From Fimbriimonadales bacterium (lineage in GTDB: Bacteria; Armatimonadota; Fimbriimonadia; Fimbriimonadales; Fimbriimonadaceae): 5,105 nt of DNA. The stretch is taken from positions 1-5,105 of the forward strand of contig JAPLCS010000016.1 of the NCBI GenBank assembly GCA_026392145.1. Reading direction: 5' to 3'. Shown here one piece after another: positions 5,017 to 5,105 of the stretch. The notes under the pieces were generated by a model. That model had not been told where the DNA came from. It did no database searches and worked only from the letters and a program-made list of their open reading frames with translations. The first letter of the stretch is position 1, and every line of letters begins with the position of its first letter. Both the position numbers and the translations under genes were made by a program.

Positions 5017-5105
5017 TTAATCGTTGCTCGTGTCTTCAGCGACTAAGCCCATAAACCGCTCAAAAAAGGCAACCAATTTCGCCAAAACACGTTGCTTTTG
5101 TTGAC
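5017..5105 (-). CDS. 3' end of an unidentified convergent gene
   Basis: From the window edge the minus strand reads 28 codons without a stop, then TAA at 5017-5019. The residues end ...LVAFFERFMGLVAEDTSND, a plausible amphipathic helix and polar tail. The other two minus-strand frames close earlier. The T-rich side of the hairpin at 4959-4991 lies just downstream, which supports a real gene end here. No family can be recognised from so little, and the stretch could still be noncoding. Confidence 0.42.
   Translation of the reverse strand, partial: QQKQRVLAKLVAFFERFMGLVAEDTSND

Noticed and set aside
1..5105. A previously undescribed multi-gene system.
   Set aside because: All substantial genes belong to the ATP synthase operon or a known phosphoesterase superfamily. 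There are no repeats, nuclease, toxin or mobile-element signatures pointing to a defence or other novel system.

Overview
This 5.1 kb window is bacterial chromosomal DNA. It carries most of an F-type ATP synthase operon on the minus strand and, divergent from it, one plus-strand gene for a Tat-exported metallophosphoesterase. The organism cannot be named from this sequence. Frequent CGA arginine codons, a 67-residue c subunit, an atypical b subunit and few Shine-Dalgarno sequences suggest a less-studied phylum. Armatimonadota/Fimbriimonas-like is a guess, not a demonstrated placement.

The minus-strand operon is read from about 3911 down to 1. Its order is an AtpZ-like gene, an atpI-like gene, atpB (a), atpE (c), atpF (b), atpH (delta) and atpA (alpha, cut by the window edge after 255 residues). 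This is the classical bacterial order: assembly or ion-handling proteins first, then Fo, then F1. Coupling is tight: 1 nt between atpZ and atpI, an 11-nt overlap of atpI and atpB, a TAATG overlap of atpF and atpH, and 6 nt between atpH and atpA. The only roomy junctions are on either side of atpE (44 and 54 nt). These hold an A-rich leader and a GC-rich hairpin, which fits the need for many c subunits per complex.

The 69-bp divergent gap (3912-3980) holds a TANNNT -10-like hexamer 6 to 7 nt before each flanking ATG, with no Shine-Dalgarno, suggesting leaderless transcripts both ways. It also has a 10-bp direct repeat at 22-bp spacing. The plus-strand gene (3981-4949) encodes a calcineurin-like phosphoesterase with all core metal-ligand motifs and an Asn/Gln-rich repeat in front of the Tat motif. 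A perfect 14-bp hairpin (4959-4991) follows. Beyond it, the last 90 bases probably contain the 3' end of a convergent minus-strand gene.

I found no RNA gene, mobile element, CRISPR array or evidence of a new multi-gene system. The points worth a second look are variations within the ATP synthase: a second hydrophobic segment in subunit b, Lys where His or Glu is expected in the subunit a half-channel, and a 100-residue charged extension on AtpZ. The divergent promoter region is also of interest.
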